Part shown: positions 6,057-12,514 of the stretch, in pieces | Position numbering within the stretch: position 1 is the first letter of the stretch | How the letters are laid out: every line of letters begins with the position of its first letter | Assembly (NCBI GenBank): GCA_021781855.1 | Contig: JAJXWC010000049.1 | Location: 1-13,388 of the forward strand | DNA length: 13,388 nt | Reading direction: 5' to 3' | Source of the DNA: Bacillota bacterium | GTDB lineage: Bacteria > Bacillota > Bacilli > Lactobacillales > Streptococcaceae | The notes under the pieces: model-generated | The model's input: only the letters and a program-made list of their open reading frames with translations | The model's database searches: none | What the model was told of the DNA's origin: nothing | Translations under genes and position numbers: made by a program

Positions 6057-6060
6057 AAAT

Positions 6061-6687
6061 TCAGTATTGAAGCACCTTCAGCCCATCTTTAAAGTTTTCA
6101 TACAAAACCGAATGAATCGTCAATTTGATGATCGCCATATTCACCGCATTTTCATGAATAGACAAAATATTCGGCTCATGCGCAATCAGCTCACTGTTCC
6201 CAGCGCCCTCGAACACTTCCACCGTTGCCTGATTTGACGACAAACGCGCACCGCCATTGAGGTCATCAAACCATGTTGTAAAACTGACCTTATCATTTCC
6301 CTTTAAATCTCGCACCTTTGAAGCTTCTTTATCTGCTACCATATAAAAAATATTTTCCTGCTTTGTCGCCTGAATAAAGCTCATAATCGTTGTTGAGCTT
6401 TTTCCTTGCGCATCCAGAACACTCAGCGCAATATAACCCGGCAAAGTCTGTAGAATGGCAGATAATTCGCCATCTGCCGTCTGTGTTCCCACGATATTAG
6501 CCTTTTTCTTTGCTTTAGCAATCGTCAAAACAACTAACGGCAAGGTCAATACCGCATAAGCCACAATCAGCGCCACAAAGAAAGTCAAAATGGTATTACC
6601 CGTAAAATTCGTTGAAAAAATTGCCGTCAAAATCGCACCAGCAATCAAAAATATCACAAAAAGTTGAGCAAAACGCTTAAAATACAT
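6061..6687 (-). CDS. Membrane-anchored pyridoxamine 5'-phosphate oxidase-like (split-barrel) protein
   Basis: 208 residues. Two hydrophobic segments lie at about 5-25 and 32-55, followed by a basic cytoplasmic stretch (AKAKKKAN). The C-terminal part has the flavin-binding split-barrel pattern of the PNPOx-like superfamily: LPGYIALSVLDAQGKSSTTIMSF, NIFYMVADKEASKVRDLKGNDKVSFTTW, and ARLSSNQATVEVFEG. Proteins of this type bind FMN, F420 or haem; the cofactor and reaction here cannot be named. The start at 6687 (MYFKRFAQ) is chosen because GGAG lies 9 bases before it; an in-frame ATG at 6705 has no good ribosome binding site. The gene has its own terminator and a long, structured leader, so it is probably a single-gene unit. 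Confidence 0.75.
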   Translation of the reverse strand: MYFKRFAQLFVIFLIAGAILTAIFSTNFTGNTILTFFVALIVAYAVLTLPLVVLTIAKAKKKANIVGTQTADGELSAILQTLPGYIALSVLDAQGKSSTTIMSFIQATKQENIFYMVADKEASKVRDLKGNDKVSFTTWFDDLNGGARLSSNQATVEVFEGAGNSELIAHEPNILSIHENAVNMAIIKLTIHSVLYENFKDGLKVLQY

Positions 6688-6708
6688 AAAAATTTTCTCC
6701 TTCATCTT

Positions 6709-6899
6709 TCATCTCAGCAGTGCATACAGCGCCTCAAATTTCGCTCAATTTGCACACTTCTGAGACAGGGTGACCTCATATTGAAAATGTGAGGTTATTC
6801 CCCGAGCCCAATGAGAATTTCAACTCCCACTGAACAAATCTCTATTTCATTTTATCATAAATTTTGTCCAACAGTCTGTTTGATTTACAACAATTCGTC
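6709..6899 (-). other. Long leader of the PNPOx-like gene with foldback structures
   Basis: No gene in this stretch. TCTCAGCAGTGCA (6712-6724) pairs imperfectly with TGCACACTTCTGAGA (6751-6765), enclosing a smaller AATTT/AAATT foldback. Next to it ACCTCATATT (6773-6782) pairs with AATGTGAGGT (6786-6795), nine of ten positions. A minus-strand TATGAT near 6850-6858 is a possible -10, which would give a leader of about 150 bases. The structures do not match a riboswitch class I know. Confidence 0.4.
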
Positions 6900-6932
6900 A
6901 AAAAAGCTGCCAAACCGTTTGACAGCTTTTTT
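6900..6932. terminator. Bidirectional intrinsic terminator
   Basis: AAAAAAGCTG and the mirror CAGCTTTTTT form the ends of a stem with CAAA/TTTG continuing inward, one mismatch and a three-base loop. On the minus strand it ends the radA-PIN/TRAM transcript; on the plus strand it would stop antisense transcription toward that transcript. Confidence 0.85.
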
Positions 6933-6941
6933 ATCTCAGCA

Positions 6942-7029
6942 GTTTTACTACTAGACGAGCGTTTTGCTCTCTTTCATGCTTAAGGGCAGTGTGCCGTTAA
7001 GGCGTTCATTTGCTCTAAAGTACTAAAAC
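6942..7029. repeat. 88-bp foldback element with two inner hairpins
   Basis: Outer arms GTTTTACTACT (6942-6952) and AGTACTAAAAC (7019-7029) match at 10 of 11 positions. Inside are a GAGC/GCTC hairpin (6957-6969) and a CTTAAGGGCA/TGCCGTTAAG hairpin (6979-7001, nine of ten pairs, three-base loop). The layout resembles the paired-hairpin repeats at 3470 and 10755, but the sequence is not the same. Confidence 0.5.
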
Positions 7030-7056
7030 GAAATATTTAGTCTCTGCTTCATATTT

Positions 7057-7076
7057 TGACAACTCTGTCAAATTCA
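7057..7076. repeat. TTTGACA/TGTCAAA hairpin downstream of the PIN-TRAM gene
   Basis: A 7-bp stem with a four-base loop. No T run follows on the minus strand, so it is not a strong terminator by itself. Stems built from GACA/TGTC are frequent in terminators of this window. Confidence 0.45.
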
Positions 7077-7117
7077 TCTCAGCTGAGCATTGCGATATTT
7101 AGTCATCAGGTTCCGTC

Positions 7118-8197
7118 TTACTTTTTCACCAAATCTGCAAAAATCATCCGTCCAGCAGATGTCTGCAAAACTTTTGCTACTTCAACGAGGACTGTTTTAT
7201 CAATCATTTTTGCCGTATCTTCGACAACAATCATCGTACCATCTGGTAAATAAGCAACCCCCTGTTGACGTTCAGAACCCTCACGAATAATTTGTACATT
7301 GACCTGCTCACCAACAACGAGTTGCGTTTTGACTGCATTAGCAAGGTCATTAATATTCAAAACTTTTACCCCTTGTATCTCAGCAACTTTGTTCAGATTG
7401 AAATCATTGGTAACCAGCTTTGCCCCAATTTCGCCCGCATAGCGAAGCAATTTTGTATCAACTTCATGAATATCAGCATAATCTTTACTTGAAATTTCAA
7501 CGTTGTCAAATTCTTTCAAACTGTTGACCAAATCCAAACCACGACGACCTTTCGCACGTTTCAAACTGTCCGAACTATCCGAAATCAGCTGCAATTCCAA
7601 AATCACGAAATTCGGCACAATTACTCTATCAGAAATAAAGCCTGTTTTCAAAACATCCAAAATTCGCCCGTCAATCACCGAACTCGTGTCCAGCAAAATC
7701 GCATGCTCAATTATTTCTGGTTCTACCGTTTCATCAGTCCCCTCTGGTGCAACAATTTCCTTACGTTTACGGAAAATAACTTTGACAATCTCATCACCGC
7801 GTTTATCAAAAATTACGTAACCCAAATAAAGCAAGGCTAAAATCAAAAGAAACGGCACTAAAGTGCTTAAAATCGGAACATGCAGAAAAACCAACGGCAA
7901 ACTACCAAGCACACCAACCAAAAGTCCTAAAATCGCTCCAATAAAATTAAAAACCATTTTCGACATATTGACCTTAACAATCCGCATTTCAATTCGTTTC
8001 AAACCACGAAGCAGCATACCGGCAATCAAAAATGAGATAATAAGAAAAATAATTGCACCAATTAAACCGTCAACAACACCGTGATTCAGAAAACTGTTAT
8101 TTTGTTGCCCAATTGCCACCCAAAGCGCAGGCAAAGCCGTAACACCGAGCGAAGCACCAACAATGACCATGAGCAAATGTATAATCCAACGACGCAT
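7118..8197 (-). CDS. YacL-like membrane protein with PIN and TRAM domains
   Basis: 359 residues. Four hydrophobic segments occupy the first 130 residues (about 5-28, 42-64, 84-104, 108-129). The PIN nuclease domain follows at about 165-290 with acidic residues at D170 (ILLDTSSVIDGR), E201 (VPNFVILELQ), D247 and D265 (LVTNDFNLNKVA). A C-terminal TRAM domain (about 295-359; VVGEQVNVQIIREG, GVAYLPDGTMIVVED) probably binds RNA. The set of PIN acids is complete, suggesting a working metal-dependent RNase at the membrane, as in the YacL family whose target is not settled. The start at 8197 has AAGGAGGG 7 bases upstream. It lies downstream of radA on the same strand, as in other Firmicutes, but also has a promoter of its own. 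Confidence 0.9.
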   Translation of the reverse strand: MRRWIIHLLMVIVGASLGVTALPALWVAIGQQNNSFLNHGVVDGLIGAIIFLIISFLIAGMLLRGLKRIEMRIVKVNMSKMVFNFIGAILGLLVGVLGSLPLVFLHVPILSTLVPFLLILALLYLGYVIFDKRGDEIVKVIFRKRKEIVAPEGTDETVEPEIIEHAILLDTSSVIDGRILDVLKTGFISDRVIVPNFVILELQLISDSSDSLKRAKGRRGLDLVNSLKEFDNVEISSKDYADIHEVDTKLLRYAGEIGAKLVTNDFNLNKVAEIQGVKVLNINDLANAVKTQLVVGEQVNVQIIREGSERQQGVAYLPDGTMIVVEDTAKMIDKTVLVEVAKVLQTSAGRMIFADLVKK

Positions 8198-8239
8198 ATT
8201 TTCCCTCCTTTTATTATTGAGTAGGCTTACAAAAAGCCC

Positions 8240-8257
8240 TGTGTTAATTATAACACA
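8240..8257 (-). promoter_or_regulatory. Extended -10 promoter within a palindrome, upstream of the PIN-TRAM gene
   Basis: On the minus strand TGTTATAAT (8247-8255) is a consensus extended -10. It sits inside TGTGTTA-ATTA-TAACACA, a perfect 7-bp inverted repeat. No good -35 box is present, which is common with extended -10 sites. The palindrome could be an operator or simply a leader hairpin. Confidence 0.5.
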
Positions 8258-8343
8258 AGAGCTAAAAATAAACTTATTTCATCATTATTTAAAGCGATTA
8301 TTTCAGCTATAAGAATTTTTCCCTAGACGCTAGTAGACTGAAA

Positions 8344-8357
8344 GTAGCACTTGCTAC
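8344..8357 (-). terminator. Weak hairpin right after the radA stop
   Basis: GTAGCA and TGCTAC pair perfectly directly after the radA stop codon. Only TTTCAG follows on the minus strand, so termination would be incomplete and radA may be partly co-transcribed with the PIN-TRAM gene. Confidence 0.35.
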
Positions 8358-8358
8358 A

Positions 8359-9717
8359 TTAAAAAACCAATTTTAAACATTCAGTCAGCGTTGTCACGCC
8401 AACAATTTCGATATTCTCAGGAATATCAATACCTATTAGTGAATTTTTCGGGGCATAGACCTTTTTAAATCCCAATTTACTTGCTTCTCTCAAACGCTGC
8501 TCAATACGCGTCACTCGCCGAATTTCACCCGTTAACCCGATTTCGCCAATAAAACACTCGCGCGCATCTGTCGATTTTTCCTTGTAACTTGATGCAATCG
8601 CTACAGCCACGGCCAAATCAATCGCTGGCTCATCTAACTTCACACCTCCTGCCGATTTCAAATAAGCATCCTGATTCTGCAAAAGCAATCCGGCTCTTTT
8701 TTCAAGCACTGCCATAATCAGACTAACCCGATTAAAATCAAGTCCCGAAGTCGTCCGCCGCGCATTTCCAAACATTGTCGGTGTCGTCAGTGCCTGAATT
8801 TCCACCAAAATCGGTCGCGTTCCTTCAAGCGCACAAACAATCGCCGAACCTGTTGAGCCTTCCAAACGTTCCTCAAGAAAAACTTCACTCGGATTGGTCA
8901 CTTCGCTCAGGCCTTGTGCTTGCATCTCGAAAATCCCAATTTCATTTGTCGAGCCGAACCGATTTTTGACCGCCCGCAAAATTCGAAACGTATTATTACG
9001 CTCTCCCTCAAAATAAAGCACCGTATCTACCATATGTTCCAACATTCGCGGTCCTGCAAGCTGCCCTTCTTTCGTCACATGGCCAACGATAAAAGTCGCA
9101 ATATCATTCATTTTGGAAATTTGCAGCAATTCTCCCGTTACCTCACGTACCTGACTGACCGAACCCTGCGTTCCCGAAATTTCAGGCGTTAACATTGTCT
9201 GAATAGAGTCAATCACAAGAAAATTCGGCTGAAGTCGCTCAATTTCTGCCCGAATTGCTTGCATATTATTTTCCGAATAGAGATAAAAATCACGGTCAAT
9301 GTCGCCCAAGCGCTCTGCCCGCAATTTAATCTGTTGCGCTGATTCTTCACCGGAAACATACAGTACACGCCCCCTTGAAGCCAGTTGCGTTGAAACCTGC
9401 AAAAGCAAAGTCGATTTTCCAATACCAGGGTCACCGCCAATAAGCACCAACGAACCCGGCACAATTCCGCCACCCAGCACCCGATTAAATTCCTCAAGGT
9501 CTGTTTCCACGCGCGGTGTATCAAAAAGTTCAACTTCATCTAGTTTCATTGGTTTGGAACGCTCACCACTTGCCGAAACACGCGCATTTTTGACTTCTTC
9601 AATTTCGATTTCTTCAACAAATGAACTCCATGTTCCGCAATTTGGACAGCGTCCGAGATATTTTGCTGATTTATAACCACAATTTTCACATAAAAAAGAT
9701 GATTTTTTCTTCGCCAT
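8359..9717 (-). CDS. radA: DNA repair protein RadA
   Basis: 452 residues, normal for RadA (Sms), a hexameric DnaB-like helicase that helps process recombination intermediates and, in naturally transformable streptococci, extends RecA-made joints. Visible parts: N-terminal zinc finger with C10, C13, C24 and C27 (CENCGYKSAKYLGRCPNCGTW); Walker A GGDPGIGKST at 94-103; VSGEES at about 121-126; Walker B FLVIDSIQT; the RadA-specific KNRFG motif at 251-255; and a C-terminal Lon-like domain (about 300-452; GGVKLDEPAIDLAVAVAIASSY, FIGEIGLTGEIRRV). The start ATG has GGGG upstream. The promoter is directly upstream, and the PIN-TRAM gene is next downstream. Confidence 0.97.
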   Translation of the reverse strand: MAKKKSSFLCENCGYKSAKYLGRCPNCGTWSSFVEEIEIEEVKNARVSASGERSKPMKLDEVELFDTPRVETDLEEFNRVLGGGIVPGSLVLIGGDPGIGKSTLLLQVSTQLASRGRVLYVSGEESAQQIKLRAERLGDIDRDFYLYSENNMQAIRAEIERLQPNFLVIDSIQTMLTPEISGTQGSVSQVREVTGELLQISKMNDIATFIVGHVTKEGQLAGPRMLEHMVDTVLYFEGERNNTFRILRAVKNRFGSTNEIGIFEMQAQGLSEVTNPSEVFLEERLEGSTGSAIVCALEGTRPILVEIQALTTPTMFGNARRTTSGLDFNRVSLIMAVLEKRAGLLLQNQDAYLKSAGGVKLDEPAIDLAVAVAIASSYKEKSTDARECFIGEIGLTGEIRRVTRIEQRLREASKLGFKKVYAPKNSLIGIDIPENIEIVGVTTLTECLKLVF

Positions 9718-9763
9718 TTTTATTTTCCCCTTTGTCTCAGTAACTCATAAAATTCCTACTTCA

Positions 9764-9791
9764 TTTATACGAAAAATTTTGCACAATGTAA
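9764..9791 (-). promoter_or_regulatory. radA: Probable radA promoter
   Basis: On the minus strand TTACAT (9786-9791) and TATAAA (9764-9769) are separated by 16 bases, about 45 bases before the radA start codon. Both boxes are imperfect. No SOS-type or competence-type box is visible. Confidence 0.45.
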
Positions 9792-10110
9792 CAAATACGA
9801 AATAGTAACTTACTCCGTTCGAGATTCAACCCAACTGAATTTAGGACACAACATCGCATTTGCAAAATGAATTTGCTCGGTTCTCTACACTATCTCCCTA
9901 CGAAAGATGAGGTTTTTTGAAGTAAATTCAACTATAAACGGTTACTCCTCATATTTTTTTATTATAGCACAACAATGCAAGGAACACGATATCTGAGCTT
10001 GTGTGTTTCATCTTGTATGGTGTATATTAACTCGTATTCCGCGCTATATTTATTCACCCCTTCCAGACTTCAATTTCTCAAACTTTTACAACTAGTTCAC
10101 AGAAATATTT
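9792..10110. other. Gene-free region between radA and the YCII gene, with nested inverted repeats
   Basis: No open frame of interest on either strand. Nested arms are visible: AGTAAC (9804-9809) with GTTACT (9941-9946), TGAATTT (9836-9842) with AAATTCA (9924-9930), and a small GCAAA/TTTGC hairpin (9862-9876). ATGAGG near 9907 can also pair with CCTCAT near 9947, which is followed by a T run on the plus strand. From 9965 to 10110 I see nothing recognisable. Confidence 0.4.
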
Positions 10111-10119
10111 TGCTATAAT
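10111..10119 (+). promoter_or_regulatory. Extended -10 promoter of the YCII gene
   Basis: TGCTATAAT is a consensus extended -10, about 49 bases before the start codon of the gene at 10168. No clear -35 box is found at the right distance. Confidence 0.6.
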
Positions 10120-10167
10120 AAAAACGAGATGATTTCTCAAAAATAAACACTCGAAAGTGAGAATAAC

Positions 10168-10482
10168 ATGAAAAAATTTATGTTAATTTATCGCGCTGAC
10201 ATGCAAGAAGCTGCCAAAATGGGCGCTCAAATGACGCCTGAACAAGTTGCTGAAATGAATGCAGCTTGGATGGCTTGGGGAGGAAAAGTCGGAAAATCAC
10301 TTCTTGATTTCGGAAATCCTACAATGCCAACAGCTTTTTCAAAAGACACAACCGTTGGAGGCTACTCAATTATCGAAGCTGAAACAGCCGAAAAAGCACA
10401 CGAACTTTTGGAAGGTCATCCACATCTCGCTATGGGCGGAGAAATCGACATTTACGAAATAATCGCTACTCCAGGGATGTGA
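10168..10482 (+). CDS. YCII-related (YciI-like) domain protein
   Basis: 104 residues. The pattern MKKFMLIYRADM, MTPEQVAEMNAAWMAWGGKVG, GGYSIIEAETAEKAHELLEGHPHLAMGGEIDIYEI is the ferredoxin-like fold of the YCII/DGPF group: an opening beta strand, an amphipathic helix with W residues, and a C-terminal strand with the HPHL..GGEIDIYEI region. Members are small dimeric proteins with a putative active-site cleft. Some are fused to sigma factors or regulators, but most have no known reaction. It is a single-gene unit with its own extended -10 promoter and terminator. The ribosome binding site is weak (GTGAG). Confidence 0.85.
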   Translation: MKKFMLIYRADMQEAAKMGAQMTPEQVAEMNAAWMAWGGKVGKSLLDFGNPTMPTAFSKDTTVGGYSIIEAETAEKAHELLEGHPHLAMGGEIDIYEIIATPGM

Positions 10483-10503
10483 ATTCTCTCCGAAGTTACA
10501 AGC

Positions 10504-10538
10504 AAAATGAGACTTGATTTAAGTCTCATTTTTTATTT
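10504..10538 (+). terminator. Intrinsic terminator of the YCII gene
   Basis: AATGAGACTT (10506-10515) and AAGTCTCATT (10521-10530) form a perfect 10-bp stem with a five-base loop, followed by TTTTT ATTT. Confidence 0.92.
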
Positions 10539-10586
10539 CATCATCAGTCTCCATTCATTAGGAAGCCCAAAAATCTAAAACGCAGG

Positions 10587-10610
10587 AAAGAAAAAGCCTT
10601 ATAAAAGGCT
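10587..10610 (-). terminator. Intrinsic terminator of the tRNA-Thr unit
   Basis: On the minus strand AGCCTT, a four-base loop and AAGGCT are followed by TTTTCTTT, 25 bases after the tRNA 3' end. Confidence 0.75.
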
Positions 10611-10634
10611 CTGTAATGGGCTAAACACCCGCTA

Positions 10635-10707
10635 TGCCATTGAACAGAATCGAACTGTCGACCTTCACCTTACCATGGTGCTGCTCTACCGACTGAGCTA
10701 CAACGGC
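10635..10707 (-). tRNA. tRNA-Thr (anticodon GGT)
   Basis: The 73-nt sequence folds into a full cloverleaf. Acceptor GCCGTTG pairs with CAATGGC (one G-U), D stem GCTC/GAGC encloses AGTCGGTA, the anticodon loop is ATGGTAA with GGT at 34-36 (reads ACC and ACU), the T arm is GACAG-TTCGATT-CTGTT, and the discriminator is A. Position 27-43 is a G-A mismatch at the top of the anticodon stem. CCA is not encoded. The transcript runs from a promoter at 10875-10902 through a partial tRNA copy and a hairpin repeat before reaching this gene, so the precursor has an unusually long structured 5' leader. Confidence 0.93.
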
Positions 10708-10754
10708 TTAATATTTTTTCGATGGGAATTTGTTTTTAACCGTCCCAGATAGCG
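10708..10754. other. Spacer between tRNA-Thr and hairpin repeat B
   Basis: An AT-rich stretch with a small TGGGA/TCCCA foldback. No gene is seen. Confidence 0.4.
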
Positions 10755-10842
10755 CTGAGTCGTGAAGAGCAGTAAAGATGATTTGCTCTGCAAATCTCTA
10801 TCCGCAGCCTTGAAACACTGTTTCAAGCTCTACGACTGAGCT
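10755..10842. repeat. Paired-hairpin repeat, copy B
   Basis: Hairpin 1 is GATTTGC (10780-10786) with GCAAATC (10790-10796). The linker is tctatccgcagc (10797-10808). Hairpin 2 is CTTGAAAC (10809-10816) with GTTTCAAG (10820-10827). Outer arms AGTCGT (10758-10763) and AGAGC (10766-10770) pair with GCTCT (10827-10831) and ACGACT (10832-10837). The right outer arm is the duplicated tRNA-Thr fragment. Architecture and linker match copy A at 3470-3546. Confidence 0.7.
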
Positions 10843-10853
10843 ACAACGGCTTA
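10827..10853 (-). pseudogene. Partial tRNA-Thr: duplicated 5' end and D arm
   Basis: These 27 bases equal the first 25 bases of tRNA-Thr plus 3 upstream bases (10683-10710) except for one missing C in the D loop. Acceptor 5' strand and D arm are present; anticodon arm, T arm and acceptor 3' strand are absent, so it cannot be a tRNA. It ends exactly at the first base of hairpin 2 of the paired-hairpin repeat. Confidence 0.85.
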
Positions 10854-10874
10854 TATGATAAAACGTACTTTCTT

Positions 10875-10902
10875 ATTTTACCAAAATCTGTAAAATTTGC
10901 AA
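10875..10902 (-). promoter_or_regulatory. Promoter of the tRNA-Thr unit
   Basis: On the minus strand TTGCAA (10897-10902), 16 bases, then TAAAAT (10875-10880) with TG at the extended -10 position. It lies just before the partial tRNA copy, which suggests that this was the original tRNA promoter and that the repeat and second tRNA start were added between it and the functional gene. Confidence 0.6.
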
Positions 10903-10909
10903 GTTAAAA

Positions 10910-11818
10910 CTATAGCCGATAAAATTTTTGCAAATTTTTTAAATAAGCCTCAAATCCTCGCTGAAATTCGGTGTCTGATTCAACTTTTGCACGACTTCCG
11001 AGAGATAAAATGTGCTGAAAAGCACGTTCCTCAAGCGGAAGTTTTAAGTTGATTGCGAAGTATTTTTCGTCTAGCCGCACGATATTTCCCTCCCCCCAGA
11101 GCTCAACAATGCGTTCTCTGACAATCTTGTCAAATGAAATCGTGACTTCATACAAATCATTGACCGCCCGAAAATGTTCTACCAACGGCTCGATTGAACT
11201 TTCTCTCGGTGAAAAATGCAGACCAGTTATGCACAAATTCAACATTCGACTGAGTTTAAATGTCCGAAAATCTTGTCTTAAGCGGTCAAAACCGCGAATA
11301 TACCAGCTTTCCACTTTCAAAAAAATAGTTGTCGGCTCAATTTCACGTCGCATTTCATTACCTTTAGCATCAATGTAGTCGAACTTGACCAACCGATAAT
11401 CTCGAATAGCACTCGCCAATTCTCGCACTTTCTGTTGCATTTCATCAGCACCACGCATCCCTTTTAAGTCAATGAAAATCTGCCTAAAATCATCATTTAC
11501 CATGCCTGAAATTTTATCTAATGTTTTCAAAATTTCCTCATCAGAGATTTGTTGCGTCAAATTTGACAGCGCCAGCAAAATGTGTTGCAAATCCTGTGTC
11601 GTCAACAGTCGCTTATCAAGCTTATAATTCAAAGGAAGCGCCAAACCACCGTAGCGCCCCAGATGCAACTCTACTGGAATTCCTGCAAATTGTAAACTTT
11701 CTGCATCTCGGTAAATCGTCTTTTTTGACACTCCAAAACGCCTGGCAAATTCGCTCGCCGAAACTTTTTCCCGCGAAAGTAAAGTCAGCAAAATTTCGAT
11801 TAGTCGCGATATTTTCAA
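10910..11818 (-). CDS. WYL-domain transcriptional regulator (YafY/DeoR type)
   Basis: 302 residues. An N-terminal winged helix of the DeoR/HTH_11 type covers about 1-60 (LLTLLSREKVSASEFARRFGVSKKTIYRDAESLQFAGIPV), with the recognition helix at VSKKTIYRD. The WYL domain at about 140-215 contains the signature as WYI in VESWYIRGFDRLRQDFRTFKLSRM, with the conserved arginines, and a C-terminal WCX-like domain follows. WYL domains bind ligands or nucleic acid. The start is TTG at 11818, with GGAGGG 8 bases upstream and the domain starting at once; the nearby ATG at 11834 is in another frame. The divergent neighbour at 12018 encodes a ligand-binding protein and is the likely regulated gene. Confidence 0.88.
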   Translation of the reverse strand: MKISRLIEILLTLLSREKVSASEFARRFGVSKKTIYRDAESLQFAGIPVELHLGRYGGLALPLNYKLDKRLLTTQDLQHILLALSNLTQQISDEEILKTLDKISGMVNDDFRQIFIDLKGMRGADEMQQKVRELASAIRDYRLVKFDYIDAKGNEMRREIEPTTIFLKVESWYIRGFDRLRQDFRTFKLSRMLNLCITGLHFSPRESSIEPLVEHFRAVNDLYEVTISFDKIVRERIVELWGEGNIVRLDEKYFAINLKLPLEERAFQHILSLGSRAKVESDTEFQRGFEAYLKNLQKFYRL

Positions 11819-12017
11819 AAAATATTCCCTCCATTTTTATATGGTCATTAGTAAGTTGAAAGATTGCTTCAGCCGCAAAATGATGACAAGTTTAATCTCT
11901 GAAGTGGCTGAACTAAGGCAGTTGAACAAAGTCAGTATTTTCAGAATTAATATGGACATAATGTTGTCTACTTTACTTCGATATAATGATTTTATCAAAA
12001 GAAAAGAGGATATTCAA
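11819..12017. promoter_or_regulatory. Divergent control region between the WYL regulator and the GyrI-like gene
   Basis: For the plus-strand gene TATAAT is at 11982-11987, without a good -35 box. Where the -35 should be lies the inverted repeat GACATAATGTTGTC (11955-11968), a good candidate operator for the WYL regulator. TTCAGCC (11868-11874) and GGCTGAA (11906-11912) form a longer foldback nearer the regulator. On the minus strand TATAAA near 11836-11841 is a weak -10 candidate. Confidence 0.45.
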
Positions 12018-12503
12018 ATGAACTATGAAATCAAATCACTCCCTGCACTTACACTTCGCGGCTGGATGGTCAAATTTGACGGTGTCAAACTTGCTACTTG
12101 GGAAACGATAGATGAAATCCGCCGACGCAAATCTGAGCAACTTATCAAACTTTCCCAAACAGAACATTTTTCTCAAAAAATCGCAGAGAGCCGTGATAAA
12201 TTTGGCTATGCGATTGGGGAAAATCGAACAGACGGATTTTATTATTTTATAGGTGTAAACAGCGATATTTCCGCGCCTGACCATTTTGAGCTGCCGACGC
12301 AAGATTATATTATCATGACAGCAAAAGGAGCAGCCAGCAGGACTTTATTTGACCAGCTCAATGCCGAACTTTTTGCAAATATTCTACCCGAAGTTTCTGA
12401 AGAATATGTTTATGAAGATAGCTATGTCATTGAAGTAGTCACTGGTGGCACGCCAAATGATGCGCAGGTTGAACTTCGTTTTCCCGTCAAGAAAAATAAT
12501 TAA
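12018..12503 (+). CDS. GyrI-like / effector-binding domain protein
   Basis: 161 residues. The sequence follows the GyrI-like (AraC effector-binding, SOUL-related) fold: an opening MNYEIKSLPALTLRGWMVKF strand, a helix with IDEIRRRKSEQLIKL, the strand FGYAIGENRTDGFYYFIGVNSD, the segment FELPTQDYIIMTAKGAA, and an acidic end (ILPEVSEEYVYEDSYVIEVVTGG) containing the conserved glutamate region. Such stand-alone domains bind hydrophobic or cationic small molecules and some hydrolyse cyclopropanoids; this one has no DNA-binding domain. The start at 12018 is supported by GAGG upstream; an upstream extension to 11841 would run through the control region. It is probably regulated by the divergent WYL protein. 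Confidence 0.8.
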   Translation: MNYEIKSLPALTLRGWMVKFDGVKLATWETIDEIRRRKSEQLIKLSQTEHFSQKIAESRDKFGYAIGENRTDGFYYFIGVNSDISAPDHFELPTQDYIIMTAKGAASRTLFDQLNAELFANILPEVSEEYVYEDSYVIEVVTGGTPNDAQVELRFPVKKNN

Positions 12504-12514
12504 GACAAAAAGCC

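Noticed and set aside
6688..6705. ATG at 6705 as the start of the PNPOx-like gene
   Set aside because: No ribosome binding site precedes it, while GGAG is correctly placed for the ATG at 6687, and the GGAG itself lies inside the longer frame.
10683..10853. tRNA duplication as attL/attR of a prophage or island
   Set aside because: Only about 120 bases lie between the copies, no integrase is nearby, and the repeated part is the 5' half rather than the usual 3' half.
11841..12017. Upstream extension of the GyrI-like protein
   Set aside because: It covers the -10 box and the operator-like repeat and does not look like protein; GAGG supports 12018.
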